This document shows, piece after piece, positions 56,168 to 64,000 of a DNA stretch of 64,000 bases. The notes beneath the pieces were generated by a model, which was given only the letters and a program-made list of their open reading frames with translations, searched no databases and was not told the DNA's origin. This DNA is from Neptuniibacter sp. CAU 1671 (GTDB taxonomy: Bacteria; Pseudomonadota; Gammaproteobacteria; Pseudomonadales; Balneatricaceae). The position numbers and the translations under genes are program-made. Numbering within the stretch: position 1 is the first letter of the stretch; every line of letters starts with the position of its first letter. The DNA lies in the NCBI RefSeq assembly GCF_029222905.1, contig NZ_JARHUE010000006.1, forward strand, positions 1 through 64,000. Direction: 5' to 3'.

Positions 56168-56527
56168 TCAGCTAACAACATCCGACCAGACCGCAAACTC
56201 ATTGCCGCTGGGTTCGGTAAAGTGGAAACGTCGTCCACCCGGGAATTCAAAAATCGGTTTCACAACCTCACCTCCCGCGGCTGTCACGCGAGACAAGGTA
56301 GCTTCCAGCGCCTGACTGTAAAACACCAGCAATGCACCACCGTTCGCGGTGCTGGAACAGAGATCCGCCCTGAAAAAACCACCGTCCAGCCCCTGATCTG
56401 AAAAGGCCGTGTAGTCCGGGCCATAGTCCACAAAGTCCCAACCAAAGGCCTGTTCAAAAAACTGTTTGGTGGCAGTCAGATCGGCTGCTGCAAATTCGAC
56501 GTAATTGAGTTTTTCATGTTGATTCAT
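56168..56527 (-). CDS. VOC-family (glyoxalase-like) protein
   Basis: The 119-residue protein is one vicinal-oxygen-chelate unit pair: LNYVEFAAADLTATKQFFEQAFGW and GAGGEVVKPIFEFPGGRRFHFTEPSGNEFAVWS are typical. These proteins include glyoxalases, dioxygenases and antibiotic-binding proteins; this one fits the generic bleomycin-resistance-like group without a known substrate. It lies downstream of the RDD gene on the same strand with 117 bases between. Confidence 0.85.
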   Translation of the reverse strand: MNQHEKLNYVEFAAADLTATKQFFEQAFGWDFVDYGPDYTAFSDQGLDGGFFRADLCSSTANGGALLVFYSQALEATLSRVTAAGGEVVKPIFEFPGGRRFHFTEPSGNEFAVWSDVVS

Positions 56528-56584
56528 GGCTTTGGTCCGACGTGAATTAGGTTGCAGTTATTAATATAGCCAGCCAAATCTATA

Positions 56585-56604
56585 GAGGCAGCGAATGCTG
56601 CCTC
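56585..56604 (-). terminator. Hairpin after the RDD gene
   Basis: GAGGCAGC and GCTGCCTC pair perfectly around a four-base loop. No T run follows on the minus strand. Confidence 0.45.
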
Positions 56605-56644
56605 CTGCTGAGCATATAAACCAATATAGGATTGGAGGGGCAGG

Positions 56645-57100
56645 CTACATCTCGGATTCAAATTGCACGGGTACCTTACCTGTCTCACGGATAACCACGG
56701 TTCCGGCAAGTTTGTCGTGCCACCCTTGTTTTTTCTTGTCGATACCCACCCAGATAATGCCCAGACCGAAGGGTAAAACAGCAACTAAGTACGCAAAATA
56801 ACGACCAACAGCCTGCCATACGCTCATTCTTTGACCGGTGGCTGCGTCAACAACCCGCAGGTTGGTTGCCATCTTTCCGGGCGTTGCACAGAACCGTCGC
56901 CACAGCCAAATGGTGGCAATAAACGGGGCGACATACCCCAGCATCACATCCCAGAAACCATAAATAAATCGTGATCCTGTCCAATACTCCTGACCGTAGA
57001 TCATGCTTAAAGGGATCGTTAGCAGAATAACAATCAATATCATGTCGATGAGAGATGCGCCGACGCGAATCCAAAAACCAGCATATTCCTTGCTTTCCAT
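56645..57100 (-). CDS. RDD-family membrane protein
   Basis: The 151-residue protein has the RDD signatures GFWIRVGASLIDMILIVIL near the N-terminus and FCATPGKMATNLRVVDAATG in the middle, with three or four hydrophobic segments. RDD proteins are small membrane proteins of uncertain, possibly ion-exchange, function. The ATG has AAGGAC upstream. It lies next to the cassette-like region on its right. Confidence 0.88.
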   Translation of the reverse strand: MESKEYAGFWIRVGASLIDMILIVILLTIPLSMIYGQEYWTGSRFIYGFWDVMLGYVAPFIATIWLWRRFCATPGKMATNLRVVDAATGQRMSVWQAVGRYFAYLVAVLPFGLGIIWVGIDKKKQGWHDKLAGTVVIRETGKVPVQFESEM

Positions 57101-57206
57101 GGGTAAGGTCCTTTCTTGATGTTTAATTTTCAGTGTTTAACCTCGATTTTGTTAGATCTAGGTGTCCACTAAAGCGGAGGAACTACAAGTCGGACTGCCT
57201 CATCTT

Positions 57207-57215
57207 GTTAGATGC
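57207..57215 (-). repeat. attC R''-type box at the end of the HEPN gene
   Basis: On the minus strand GCATCTAAC contains the TAA stop of the HEPN-like gene and fits the integron box RYYYAAC. It is perfectly complementary over nine bases to GTTAGATGC just before the GTG of the same gene (57673-57681), the relation expected of the two ends of one gene cassette. The rest of this attC (to about 57135) is degenerate: AGG and GTCC pair with GGAC and CCT, but a clear partner R' box is missing. Confidence 0.5.
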
Positions 57216-57672
57216 CATACTTCCTTCGCAGCAACTGGAGACTTTTAAAGCAAGCCTGCAATTCCGAAACGATAATTTCAAGATGCTCCAATGAAAATCG
57301 GGAACCAGGATATACTGCTGCGTATTTTTGTTTCATCCATGGCGCAATAAGAAACTCAACTCCTTCCTCAAGGTGAGGCAGGAAAGCCCATTGGCCATGC
57401 ATGTACATGTTGCGCTCATGCCGTTTCTCGTGTGCGTCCGCACACCACTCATGTAAATCCCGCTTACTATCTACCGGAGACAGATCCATCAGGCACTCAA
57501 GTTTTCTTTCAAAACTCATTTTTTCGAGTTTTTTGTCTGATTCCTCTAGCCCGAGGGGAGATAGGTGTCGAATACATAGCCCTACATTTAGCTCGATAAA
57601 ATTGAATGTATTTAAATAATCTGCAAGCAGATTATTAAACTTATTCTTTAGCATCTCTCTATCCGGCTCCAC
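57208..57672 (-). CDS. HEPN-like protein in a probable integron cassette
   Basis: The 154-residue protein is helical and has the HEPN ribonuclease motif RNMYMH (R87-N88-x3-H92), followed by GQWAF. No other known domain is recognised. HEPN proteins often cut RNA in toxin-antitoxin and antiphage systems. The GTG at 57672 has AAGGGG eight bases upstream and begins right after an attC R' box; an ATG at 57654 is the alternative. Both ends carry matching integron boxes. It is read in the same direction as the large ATPase upstream, with the attC between them. No antitoxin-like partner is visible. Confidence 0.7.
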   Translation of the reverse strand: MEPDREMLKNKFNNLLADYLNTFNFIELNVGLCIRHLSPLGLEESDKKLEKMSFERKLECLMDLSPVDSKRDLHEWCADAHEKRHERNMYMHGQWAFLPHLEEGVEFLIAPWMKQKYAAVYPGSRFSLEHLEIIVSELQACFKSLQLLRRKYGI

Positions 57673-57674
57673 GC

Positions 57675-57746
57675 ATCTAACCCCTTGCTCACCGGAAAAT
57701 TGGGAGCGCAGCGAGTAATTTTTCCGAGTGCAGCAACTTGTTATGT
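57675..57746 (-). mobile_element. attC-like recombination site between two cassettes
   Basis: Read on the minus strand, R'' ACATAAC (including the ATPase stop) is followed by L'' TTGCTGCA, a stem CGGAAAAATT/AATTTTCCGG with a 15-base loop, L' TGAGCAA and R' GTTAGAT. L'' and L' are complementary except for one extra base in L'', the extrahelical base typical of attC. R' fits GTTRRRY exactly. Total 72 bases. R'' and R' match each other only partly, which is normal at the junction of two different cassettes. No integrase gene is in the window. Confidence 0.65.
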
Positions 57747-60050
57747 CTCTTCAATCATTAGCGCGGGCCAAAATGCAGGATTTATCAGATACTCAGCATC
57801 CCCTTTCTTCTTAATTATCCCTGCCATTAATTGCATGCTGTAGTTGAAATCATAAATATATTTGGTTTCACCATTAATATTTAAGCCAAGAAAGCCGTAC
57901 CACAGTAAAAGTTCAAATATATTTTCAAAGAATTGTCCATCAACACCAAATTCTTCTAAAACCGAAAATATCTCACCTTTTTTAACAGTCGACTTACTTC
58001 CAATAAATGCATAAAGAACATCATCAATATTATTCTCGACGTCATGTATTTCATATCCAATATCGGTCAAAAGATCTGTAGAGTACGCCGTTAAACCTTT
58101 TGCAATATCTTCTTCAAGAATGCGATCATGGTTAAGATTAATCGCAAAACTTTTGCACTGACTAATTAAATTTAAAAGAAATCTCGGTCTCATTAAAGAT
58201 CTTTCAATAAGATATTGAGAACTTTCCTCTCCTGAGTAATGGCTAACACATATCTTTGGCCACAATGAATTAAATGAGTCATCTCCATTAATATTATTGG
58301 ATACAATTCTTAAGCGTACTAGTTCTCTTAATAAGTCAGGGTCGGTCCAATCCAGAAGAACGCTGGCCTCTTTTCCTCGATCTGAGGTTTCTTTAACAAG
58401 TAATTCATAAACATCATTTCTTAGAAATAAAATCGTATTCACAACAACATTTGATTTTCCAAACTGACGTTCTATTTTTTTTGTTGCATCAATTAATGCT
58501 CTAATTATCAATAGGTCTTCATGTTCAAGTCCCGAGGTTGGCCAGCCTTTATCAATATTGTCAAAAAGAAGCCAACAGACCTCCTTTTGCCTCATGTATT
58601 CGATCACTTGCTTAGATAGATCTCTAACATCATGGCAATAGAGCATTTCTGTTAGACTAGATGCATTTAATCTAACATTGGTCTTATCTCCATGCCTTGA
58701 TCTATACTCCGTTGATATTTTTTCCATTAGAGAACTCATCCTCTCGGAGAAGTCACCTTCCGTTTCATACCCATCAGCGTGATATAAATCAGCTAATGCG
58801 CGGTACGGTTCATATAGAGTGTGATCATGTTTGTGCTGCTCCCTGTCTTTTTCCAATATTTTGTAACATATCTCTAAAAGTAAAACATATTCCCAAAAGG
58901 CCATAATTGTGTGCTGGAATGTGCCTTCTTCAAGAAAAGACAAGATCAGTTCTTTAAACTTAATTAGTTTGTATCCATCAGGCTTAAGATCTAAAACAAT
59001 ATTTCCTTTCTTGTTTCTTTCTCTATCTCTTACTTGTAAAAATATTGCCGACTTACCCGAGCCTTTTCGTCCTACAACTATATTTGCTTCGCCTCTCAAG
59101 GACTTAAGAAACTGATCGGTTTTTAAATAGTAGCTTTCTAACGTGCGCATCTCGTTTTCTGCTGAGGTCGATCCCAAATCAATAGATTGAAGGAAGGTAT
59201 CCTCATTAGATGTGACAATGCTTACATCTTGCTGAAATGCTTCAGCCACTTCGCCAGCGAAATTGGCTATATGCTCATTTATGTCATTCGGATGATATGA
59301 CATACAAACAAAATCACGGTAATCCAGAGGTACTGGATAATCCTCATACTGAAGAATACAAAGTGCTTTAGACATACCGTCAGCTAAGCCTGCAATAAAC
59401 GCTCCTCTCATATTGTGAACTTCAAAGCCGACCGCTGTGCTGGATAGTAGTGGAACAACTATGCCATGAGATTGAGCAACTTGATTGATAGCGTCATTTG
59501 CAGATAATCTGGGCTGTTCATTCGGGTCAAAAGACCGAAACAAATAGCGCGCCTTCTTAATCCGAGAGACTATACGTGTTGCCCAATCCGTCTTATGCAT
59601 TCCTTCCAGTAGATATACTGGCGACTTAATATTAATTTTGCTGGGTATGCTAAGTGGGTCAGCCGGAACGGCTGTATTTAGAAAACCACTCAATTCTGAA
59701 GAGTTTTGATATTCCTTATATCCAAGCGTGTCAAAAATCCCTACCTCTCTTATTGAAGGACTTCCTTCTTGTATACTTCTGTTTTTTGTCAGAAGTACAC
59801 GCTTTCCCTTACCTATCGCATAGCCTATCTCATAAGTGACATTAAAATTCAGCACCGAAATATCAGCCACAAGAAAACTGCAAGAATCTATACCTTCTAA
59901 GACTTTCTCCGAAATAAAGTGGCCTGGTATGTCAAGCGCTTTCCATGTACTTACTTCTGAATGAGAGCTACTAACAGCCTGCTCAATCGTTTGTCCAATT
60001 TCAGCGGGTGATGATGCGTACGCATAAAATCCTGATTCATTATTTCCCAC
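57741..60050 (-). CDS. Nucleotide-hydrolase-like and P-loop ATPase protein
   Basis: The 769-residue protein has three parts. Residues 1-125 resemble TIR-like/nucleoside deoxyribosyltransferase-like domains: CSFLVADISVLNFNVTYEIGYAIGKGKRVLL, with E74 at the usual catalytic place. Residues about 140-275 look like a second, diverged copy (GIVVPLL, GFEVHNMRGAFIAGLADG). From 320 on there is a STAND/KAP-like ATPase: P-loop GRKGSGKS (327-334), Walker B-like WLLFDNID (493-500), FLRNDVYE. It resembles the Sll1717-type P-loop ATPases. The gene is strongly AT-rich compared with its neighbours. An antiphage sensor-effector role is an inference. Its TAA lies within an attC box. Confidence 0.75.
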   Translation of the reverse strand: MGNNESGFYAYASSPAEIGQTIEQAVSSSHSEVSTWKALDIPGHFISEKVLEGIDSCSFLVADISVLNFNVTYEIGYAIGKGKRVLLTKNRSIQEGSPSIREVGIFDTLGYKEYQNSSELSGFLNTAVPADPLSIPSKINIKSPVYLLEGMHKTDWATRIVSRIKKARYLFRSFDPNEQPRLSANDAINQVAQSHGIVVPLLSSTAVGFEVHNMRGAFIAGLADGMSKALCILQYEDYPVPLDYRDFVCMSYHPNDINEHIANFAGEVAEAFQQDVSIVTSNEDTFLQSIDLGSTSAENEMRTLESYYLKTDQFLKSLRGEANIVVGRKGSGKSAIFLQVRDRERNKKGNIVLDLKPDGYKLIKFKELILSFLEEGTFQHTIMAFWEYVLLLEICYKILEKDREQHKHDHTLYEPYRALADLYHADGYETEGDFSERMSSLMEKISTEYRSRHGDKTNVRLNASSLTEMLYCHDVRDLSKQVIEYMRQKEVCWLLFDNIDKGWPTSGLEHEDLLIIRALIDATKKIERQFGKSNVVVNTILFLRNDVYELLVKETSDRGKEASVLLDWTDPDLLRELVRLRIVSNNINGDDSFNSLWPKICVSHYSGEESSQYLIERSLMRPRFLLNLISQCKSFAINLNHDRILEEDIAKGLTAYSTDLLTDIGYEIHDVENNIDDVLYAFIGSKSTVKKGEIFSVLEEFGVDGQFFENIFELLLWYGFLGLNINGETKYIYDFNYSMQLMAGIIKKKGDAEYLINPAFWPALMIEET

Positions 60051-60091
60051 AAACGATTTCCTTATAAATGTAATCTTCTCGAAGCATGACG

Positions 60092-60157
60092 GCCTAACAT
60101 TTGAATACTACGCATGCGTGTTTTTCTGCAAGCGAAAAACAACGATCTGAGCGTAGT
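60092..60157 (-). mobile_element. Degenerate attC-like site upstream of the ATPase gene
   Basis: Minus-strand GTTAGGC (60098-60092) fits the R' box GTTRRRY. Next to it lie nested inverted repeats: ACTACGC (60107-60113) with GCGTAGT (60151-60157) and GTTTTTC (60120-60126) with GAAAAAC (60134-60140). TTTGA/TCAAA arms extend the stem with a bulge. No R'' box is seen, so the site is incomplete or is not a true attC. Confidence 0.35.
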
Positions 60158-60456
60158 CTATTGATATCAAAAGCTTTATTGACAGCACTGCCATTTTCCT
60201 CCATTAAAAACGAGCATGCGCATATTGATGCTGGGCTGTGCGCAGTATCTACACAGCTATTTCCTTAAGTTTTGAATATGTAACGATTTTCTGAGCAGTG
60301 CAAGGGTAAATCTGCGCACGTCAGTGGGCAATTTGAGCATCAGAGCGAAGCGTTGGCTAATAGACTGTCTTCAAATCCGGTGGTGACTCCGGTTTTATCC
60401 ACAGGGCATGGGTGTTAGCCCGTAGCTTTGTATGGGTTGGGGCTGTCAGCCGGGCA
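60158..60456. other. Gene-free region between ATPase and MCP genes
   Basis: No coding frame or RNA gene is recognised in about 300 bases. It should hold the promoter of the leftward ATPase gene at its left side. Short inverted sequences such as CCGG-TGGTGACT-CCGG near 60378 are too short to interpret. Confidence 0.5.
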
Positions 60457-60487
60457 CAAAAAAAAGCAGCCGTTGGCTGCTTTTTTA
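60457..60487 (-). terminator. Terminator of the haem-type chemoreceptor gene
   Basis: GCAGCC and GGCTGC pair around GTT, flanked by A and T runs of six to eight bases, so it can work in both directions. It lies 14 bases beyond the stop of the leftward MCP gene. Confidence 0.9.
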
Positions 60488-60500
60488 AACGTGATTATGT

Positions 60501-62108
60501 TTAGAGTTTGAACTTGCGCACCCGGCCTTCAAGCTGGCTGGCAAGGGTATTCAGCTCGTGGGCGACCTGATTCAGTTTGCCAGCCCGGGATGAGGTTTGC
60601 TGCGAGGCGTTGGCGATCTCCAGTACGCTGTGTTCCACGCTGGCTGCCATCTCGCTTTGTTCTTTCACCGATGCAGCCACGGTATGGTTCATATCGTTGA
60701 TTGAGCGGACTTCGTTGGCAATTTTACCCAGTGCGCTGGCGGTGTTCTGGACTTTGCTTACGCCAACCTCGGCACTGCTGTGGGCTTCCTGCATCACACG
60801 CACGGCATCGCGGGCATCCTGTTGCAGTTCACTGATAATGCTGTTGATCTCTTCGGTAGAGTGGCGGGTTTTGCTGGCCAGCGAGCGCACTTCATCCGCC
60901 ACCACCGCAAAACCACGGCCTTGTTCACCGGCGCGGGCGGCTTCGATGGCGGCGTTAAGGGCGAGCAGGTTGGTCTGTTCGGCGATTTTTTCAATCACTT
61001 CCAGGACGGTGCCGACCTGCTGGCTCTGGTTATCCAGTTTATTGATCACGCCCAGAGCGCTGTCGATGCGCTCTTTCAGGGACTCGATGGCATCCATCGC
61101 CTGCTGGGTGATGCGGGTGCCTTCTTCACTCTGTCGCAGTGCCTGATCAGAGGCGTTGGCGGTGTTTTCTGCGCTGGCAGAAACGCTGCGGGTGGCGGCT
61201 TCCATCTGCTCCATTGCTGTGGCAACAGAGCTGGTCTGCATCTGTTGTCCGCTGACCGCAACGTTGGCCATGTCAGCAATGCCATTTATCTCCTGGCTGG
61301 ACTGACTGAGCTGATGCACGGTGCTGCTGACCTGACGCAGGTTGGCATGGAATTCGGCCAGCATCTCGTTGAGTGACGCTGACATGGCGCCGATTTCATC
61401 ATCTGCCTGCACCGGAATACGCAGGGTCAGGTCATCGTTCTCGCGGATTTTGTTCAGGGTAGAGGCCATTCGTTTAACCGGACTGACCACCAGATGGCGC
61501 AGCAGGTAGCTCACCATCAGCAGGCCGCCAATAAACAGGGCCAGCTGAACAAAACCCACCTGCAGCAGGTTGCTGTGAATACGGCTGTCCAGGTTGGCAA
61601 AGGAGTAGGTGACACGCACGGCGCCGAGGATCGTGCCTTCAGGTACCTGGTGACACATCAGGCAGTTGGTGCCTTTGTAGTTACTTTCGGCTTTGAGTGG
61701 GGTCACGACGGTCAGGCGGTGGCCGTCAGCGTCATTTAACTCGGTGACGATGGATTCACCCTTCAAAGCACGCTGATCCAGCGCATCCAGTGCTTTTTCA
61801 TCATCCAGGCCCGAACCAAATACCTTGCTGATCTCTTCTCCGCGAATAATACGGGCTTCCGTGATGTCTTCATTGGAGAGGATTTTATCTTGCAGGGTTT
61901 TACGGTTACTCATGGCACCGCTCAGCATCAGGATATTGATGCTGTCGAAATAGGAATCTGCGGTTTCCTGGGTGTTGCGGGTCGCAACTTCTAGCGCCAG
62001 TGTGGATTCGCTACGGTGAATGATCCACAGGGAGGTGAGCAAAATCAGTATAAATCCGGCAGCGAGCGAAACATTCACTTTGGTCTGAATGGACAAGCTG
62101 GTTTTCAT
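60501..62108 (-). CDS. Methyl-accepting chemotaxis protein with haem-c motif
   Basis: The 535-residue receptor has a first transmembrane helix (about 12-30), a periplasmic domain of about 150 residues that carries CLMCH (149-153), the CxxCH motif for covalent haem c, a second helix (about 180-203), HAMP, and the MCP signalling domain ([25 protein letters not shown]). The periplasmic region resembles the haem-binding sensor domains described for some Geobacter chemoreceptors, which respond to redox or gases. No C-terminal CheR-docking pentapeptide is present. It is divergent from dctP. Confidence 0.92.
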   Translation of the reverse strand: MKTSLSIQTKVNVSLAAGFILILLTSLWIIHRSESTLALEVATRNTQETADSYFDSINILMLSGAMSNRKTLQDKILSNEDITEARIIRGEEISKVFGSGLDDEKALDALDQRALKGESIVTELNDADGHRLTVVTPLKAESNYKGTNCLMCHQVPEGTILGAVRVTYSFANLDSRIHSNLLQVGFVQLALFIGGLLMVSYLLRHLVVSPVKRMASTLNKIRENDDLTLRIPVQADDEIGAMSASLNEMLAEFHANLRQVSSTVHQLSQSSQEINGIADMANVAVSGQQMQTSSVATAMEQMEAATRSVSASAENTANASDQALRQSEEGTRITQQAMDAIESLKERIDSALGVINKLDNQSQQVGTVLEVIEKIAEQTNLLALNAAIEAARAGEQGRGFAVVADEVRSLASKTRHSTEEINSIISELQQDARDAVRVMQEAHSSAEVGVSKVQNTASALGKIANEVRSINDMNHTVAASVKEQSEMAASVEHSVLEIANASQQTSSRAGKLNQVAHELNTLASQLEGRVRKFKL

Positions 62109-62314
62109 ATATGTTCTGCTCCTGGCAGCGGCGCTTAAAACAAACCGTAGGTTAATTTAGCAGTTGTCGGCGGATTGCGGAGTTTCTCAAGTGGTTGGCT
62201 CAGGTTCTTTAACCCAGATCAATTTTGGGTGAAGTTGACCCGTGGTTTTCTGGGTAATGGGTGGGTTTCCATCCATTTTAAGCGGAGGACTTAAGGAGGG
62301 TTGTTTTTGAAAAA

Positions 62315-62337
62315 TTAAATAAGTATCTGTTATTTAA
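62315..62337 (+). promoter_or_regulatory. Palindrome upstream of the dctP promoter
   Basis: TTAAATAA and TTATTTAA form a perfect inverted repeat with a seven-base gap (GTATCTG), about 35 bases before the -24 element. It may bind DctD or IHF; the sequence is unlike the palindrome upstream of the porin. Confidence 0.35.
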
Positions 62338-62372
62338 GGCGTTAAAAATATTTTCTGTTTGTTTTTTGGGTT

Positions 62373-62389
62373 TTGGCCTTTTCCTTGCT
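62373..62389 (+). promoter_or_regulatory. Sigma-54 promoter of dctP
   Basis: TTGGCCTTTTCCTTGCT has GG (62375-62376) and GC (62387-62388) ten bases apart and matches the -24/-12 consensus well. Transcription would start near 62400, leaving a leader of about 75 bases. The remaining bases from 62109 show no gene. Confidence 0.75.
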
Positions 62390-62473
62390 CATACATGGCA
62401 TCACTCACAATAACGTGCCGACCTCTTCTCTAGGGCGGTGCGATAACAACAAAGAACGAACAGGAGATCACTT

Positions 62474-63460
62474 ATGCGTTTACTCGCTGCTGCCGTCACT
62501 ACTCTGGCATTGTCATTCGGGGCTCAGGCTGTCATGGCTGCTCCGATCGAAATCAAATTTTCTCACGTGGTTGCGGAAAACACCCCGAAAGGCCAGATGG
62601 CCCTTAAATTCCGCGATCTGGTTAAAGAGCGTCTGGGCGATGATAAAGTCGTTGTAGAAGTGTTCCCGAACTCACAGCTGTTTGGCGATAACAAGGTTCT
62701 GGAAGCCATGCTGCTGGGCGATGTGCAGATGGCTGCGCCAGCACTGTCCAAGTTCCAGAAATACACTGACCAGCTCCAGGTATTTGACCTGCCTTTCCTG
62801 TTCAAGGATATGGCGGCTGTAGAGCGTTTCCAGCAGGGCCCTGAAGGTCAGAAGCTGCTGGATTCACTGCGCAAAAAAGGTCTGGTGGGTCTGGGTTACC
62901 TGCACAACGGTATGAAACAACTGTCTGCTTCTGAGCCGATGCGTGTTCCTGCGGATGCGTCCGGTAAGAAATTCCGCATCATGACCTCTGACGTACTGCA
63001 GGCGCAGTTTGAAGCGGTGGATGCGGTGCCACTGAAAAAGCCATTCTCTGAAGTGTTCACCCTGCTGCAGACTAAAGCGATTGATGGTCAGGAAAACACC
63101 TGGTCCAACATCTACTCCAAGAAATTCTTTGAGGTACAGCCTTATATCACTGAATCCAACCACGGTGTGCTGGATTACCTGGTAGTGACCTCTACTGAAT
63201 TCTGGATGTCGCTGGATGAGTCTGTGCAGACTGAACTGAAAAAAGCACTGGATGAAGCGATTGCTTACGGCAACGACATCGCCGGCAAAAAGACTGAAGA
63301 AGACAAGCAACTGATCATCGAATCCAAACGTTCTGAAGTTGTAACCCTGTCTGATGCTGAGCGTCAGCAGTGGGTTGAAGCGATGAAACCGGTTTGGAAA
63401 CAGTTTGAAGATGCTATCGGCGCTGACCTGATCAAAGCGGCTGAAATGTCTAACCAGTAA
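62474..63460 (+). CDS. dctP: TRAP transporter substrate-binding protein DctP
   Basis: The 328-residue protein has a signal peptide (cleavage after VMAAP) and the TRAP solute receptor fold: IKFSHVVAENTPKGQMALKF, EVFPNSQLFGDNKVLEAM, GVGYLHNGMKQ-like GLGYLHNGMKQLSA, the conserved arginine in KKFRIMTSDV and EVFTLLQTKAIDGQENTWSNIYS. It carries C4-dicarboxylates to the DctQM membrane part. A GGAGA ribosome site precedes the ATG. Expression from a sigma-54 promoter fits control by DctBD. Confidence 0.95.
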   Translation: MRLLAAAVTTLALSFGAQAVMAAPIEIKFSHVVAENTPKGQMALKFRDLVKERLGDDKVVVEVFPNSQLFGDNKVLEAMLLGDVQMAAPALSKFQKYTDQLQVFDLPFLFKDMAAVERFQQGPEGQKLLDSLRKKGLVGLGYLHNGMKQLSASEPMRVPADASGKKFRIMTSDVLQAQFEAVDAVPLKKPFSEVFTLLQTKAIDGQENTWSNIYSKKFFEVQPYITESNHGVLDYLVVTSTEFWMSLDESVQTELKKALDEAIAYGNDIAGKKTEEDKQLIIESKRSEVVTLSDAERQQWVEAMKPVWKQFEDAIGADLIKAAEMSNQ

Positions 63461-63471
63461 TCACTGCAGTG

Positions 63472-63494
63472 ATGGGCAGGCAGTGCCTGCCCAT
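63472..63494 (+). terminator. Hairpin between dctP and dctQ
   Basis: ATGGGCAGGCA and TGCCTGCCCAT are perfect inverted repeats with only one base between, twelve bases after the dctP stop and without a T run. Such hairpins commonly let the binding-protein message accumulate above that of the membrane subunits. Confidence 0.6.
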
Positions 63495-63617
63495 TCTCAG
63501 TATTGACCGGAAAGCCGGGTGATTAGCCGACTTTCCAGTCAATGCTGCATCAGCTGACTGCTCGCTGGTTTGAACAGCAGATAACAATAAACGGTAGAGT
63601 CCCTCTGAGGTTTCCCC

Positions 63618-64000
63618 ATGGTGAGAAATATCATTAACCAATTTGAAGAGAGCTTTCTCTCTTTGCTGTTGGTATCGATGACCCTTCTGGTATTTGCAGA
63701 AGTGGTCGCCCGTTTCGGCTTCAGTGCCGGTATTCACTGGGCACAGGAGGTCACCCTGATCCTGTCGGCCTGGTTTGTGCTCTTTGGCGCCTCTTATGGC
63801 GTTAAAGTCGGTGCGCATATTGGTGTGGATGTGTTTGTAAAAGCCCTGCCCAACAAGATGCATCGCATTGTCACTGTGATCGCCATTCTGCTGTGTCTGG
63901 CGTACTGCGGCATGTTCCTTTACGGCTCATGGATCTACCTCAGCAAGATGAAGATGATCGGTATTGAACTGGAAGATCTGCCGATTCCGAAATGGACTGT
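63618..64000 (+). CDS. dctQ: TRAP transporter small permease DctQ (partial)
   Basis: The frame is open from the ATG at 63618 to the window edge (127 codons). The product starts MVRNIINQFEESFLSLLLVS and shows the DctQ marks WAQEVTLILSAWFVLFGASY and KVGAHIGVDVFV, with at least three membrane helices. DctQ is the small membrane subunit of the TRAP transporter; dctM should follow outside the window. Confidence 0.92.
   Translation, partial: MVRNIINQFEESFLSLLLVSMTLLVFAEVVARFGFSAGIHWAQEVTLILSAWFVLFGASYGVKVGAHIGVDVFVKALPNKMHRIVTVIAILLCLAYCGMFLYGSWIYLSKMKMIGIELEDLPIPKWT

Noticed and set aside
57130-57185. GGTGTCCACTAAAG as an insertion-sequence end
   Set aside because: It recalls terminal repeats of some insertion sequences, but no matching inverted partner, target duplication or transposase is visible.
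60370-60412. TTCAAATCC with CCGG arms as a tRNA 3' end
   Set aside because: No acceptor stem, anticodon arm or CCA end can be built around it.

Overview
The window looks like the chromosome of a marine gammaproteobacterium of the Oceanospirillales/Pseudomonadales type. This rests on gene order and protein likeness read by eye: crc beside pyrE and rph, gmk-rpoZ-spoT, an rsd/algQ-FKBP-yheS neighbourhood and a TRAP dicarboxylate (dct) system all resemble Pseudomonas and Oceanospirillaceae. No database search was possible.

Layout. 1-0.4 kb: end of an rRNA operon (5S) with two terminators. 0.5-4.5 kb: an orphan ParA-like ATPase, a LysR regulator divergent from a PNPOx-fold protein and a GST, then fabI. 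4.5-8.1 kb: pyrE/crc, rph/yicC. 8.4-13.5 kb: a defence block read leftward (Abi_2 HEPN protein, type III-like Mod, Res). 13.5-14.3 kb: gene-poor DNA with hairpins. 14.4-26.3 kb: one chemosensory operon (STAS, CheY, CheA, CheW, PAS-MCP, CheR, CheD, CheB, MCP-like protein, STAS, REC-PP2C-HATPase), apparently joining a Che pathway to a partner-switch module. 26.4-35.8 kb: a five-gene ATP-grasp / alpha-E / transglutaminase operon behind a sigma-54-type promoter. 35.9-39 kb: gmk, rpoZ, spoT. 39-50.8 kb: ggt, an HDOD protein, yheS, a TIGR02444-type protein, an FKBP, a WD40 lipoprotein, rsd/algQ, a FliL-like protein, gshA and pyk. 50.9-56 kb: dctB, dctD and a sigma-54 porin gene. 56-60 kb: VOC and RDD proteins, then two AT-richer genes whose junctions look like integron cassettes: a HEPN-like protein and a large protein with two nucleotide-hydrolase-like domains and a P-loop ATPase. 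60.5-64 kb: a chemoreceptor with a haem-c motif, a sigma-54 promoter, dctP and the start of dctQ.

How it fits together. The housekeeping order yicC-gmk-rpoZ-spoT known from Pseudomonas is broken here by about 28 kb holding the defence block, the chemosensory operon and the amidoligase-type operon. The dct system is likewise split by about 7 kb that includes the two cassette-like genes. The strongest candidates for little-described biology are the cassette-borne HEPN and ATPase pair (57.1-60.2 kb), the sigma-54-linked ATP-grasp/alpha-E/transglutaminase operon without its usual Anbu peptidase gene, and the chemosensory/partner-switch fusion operon.
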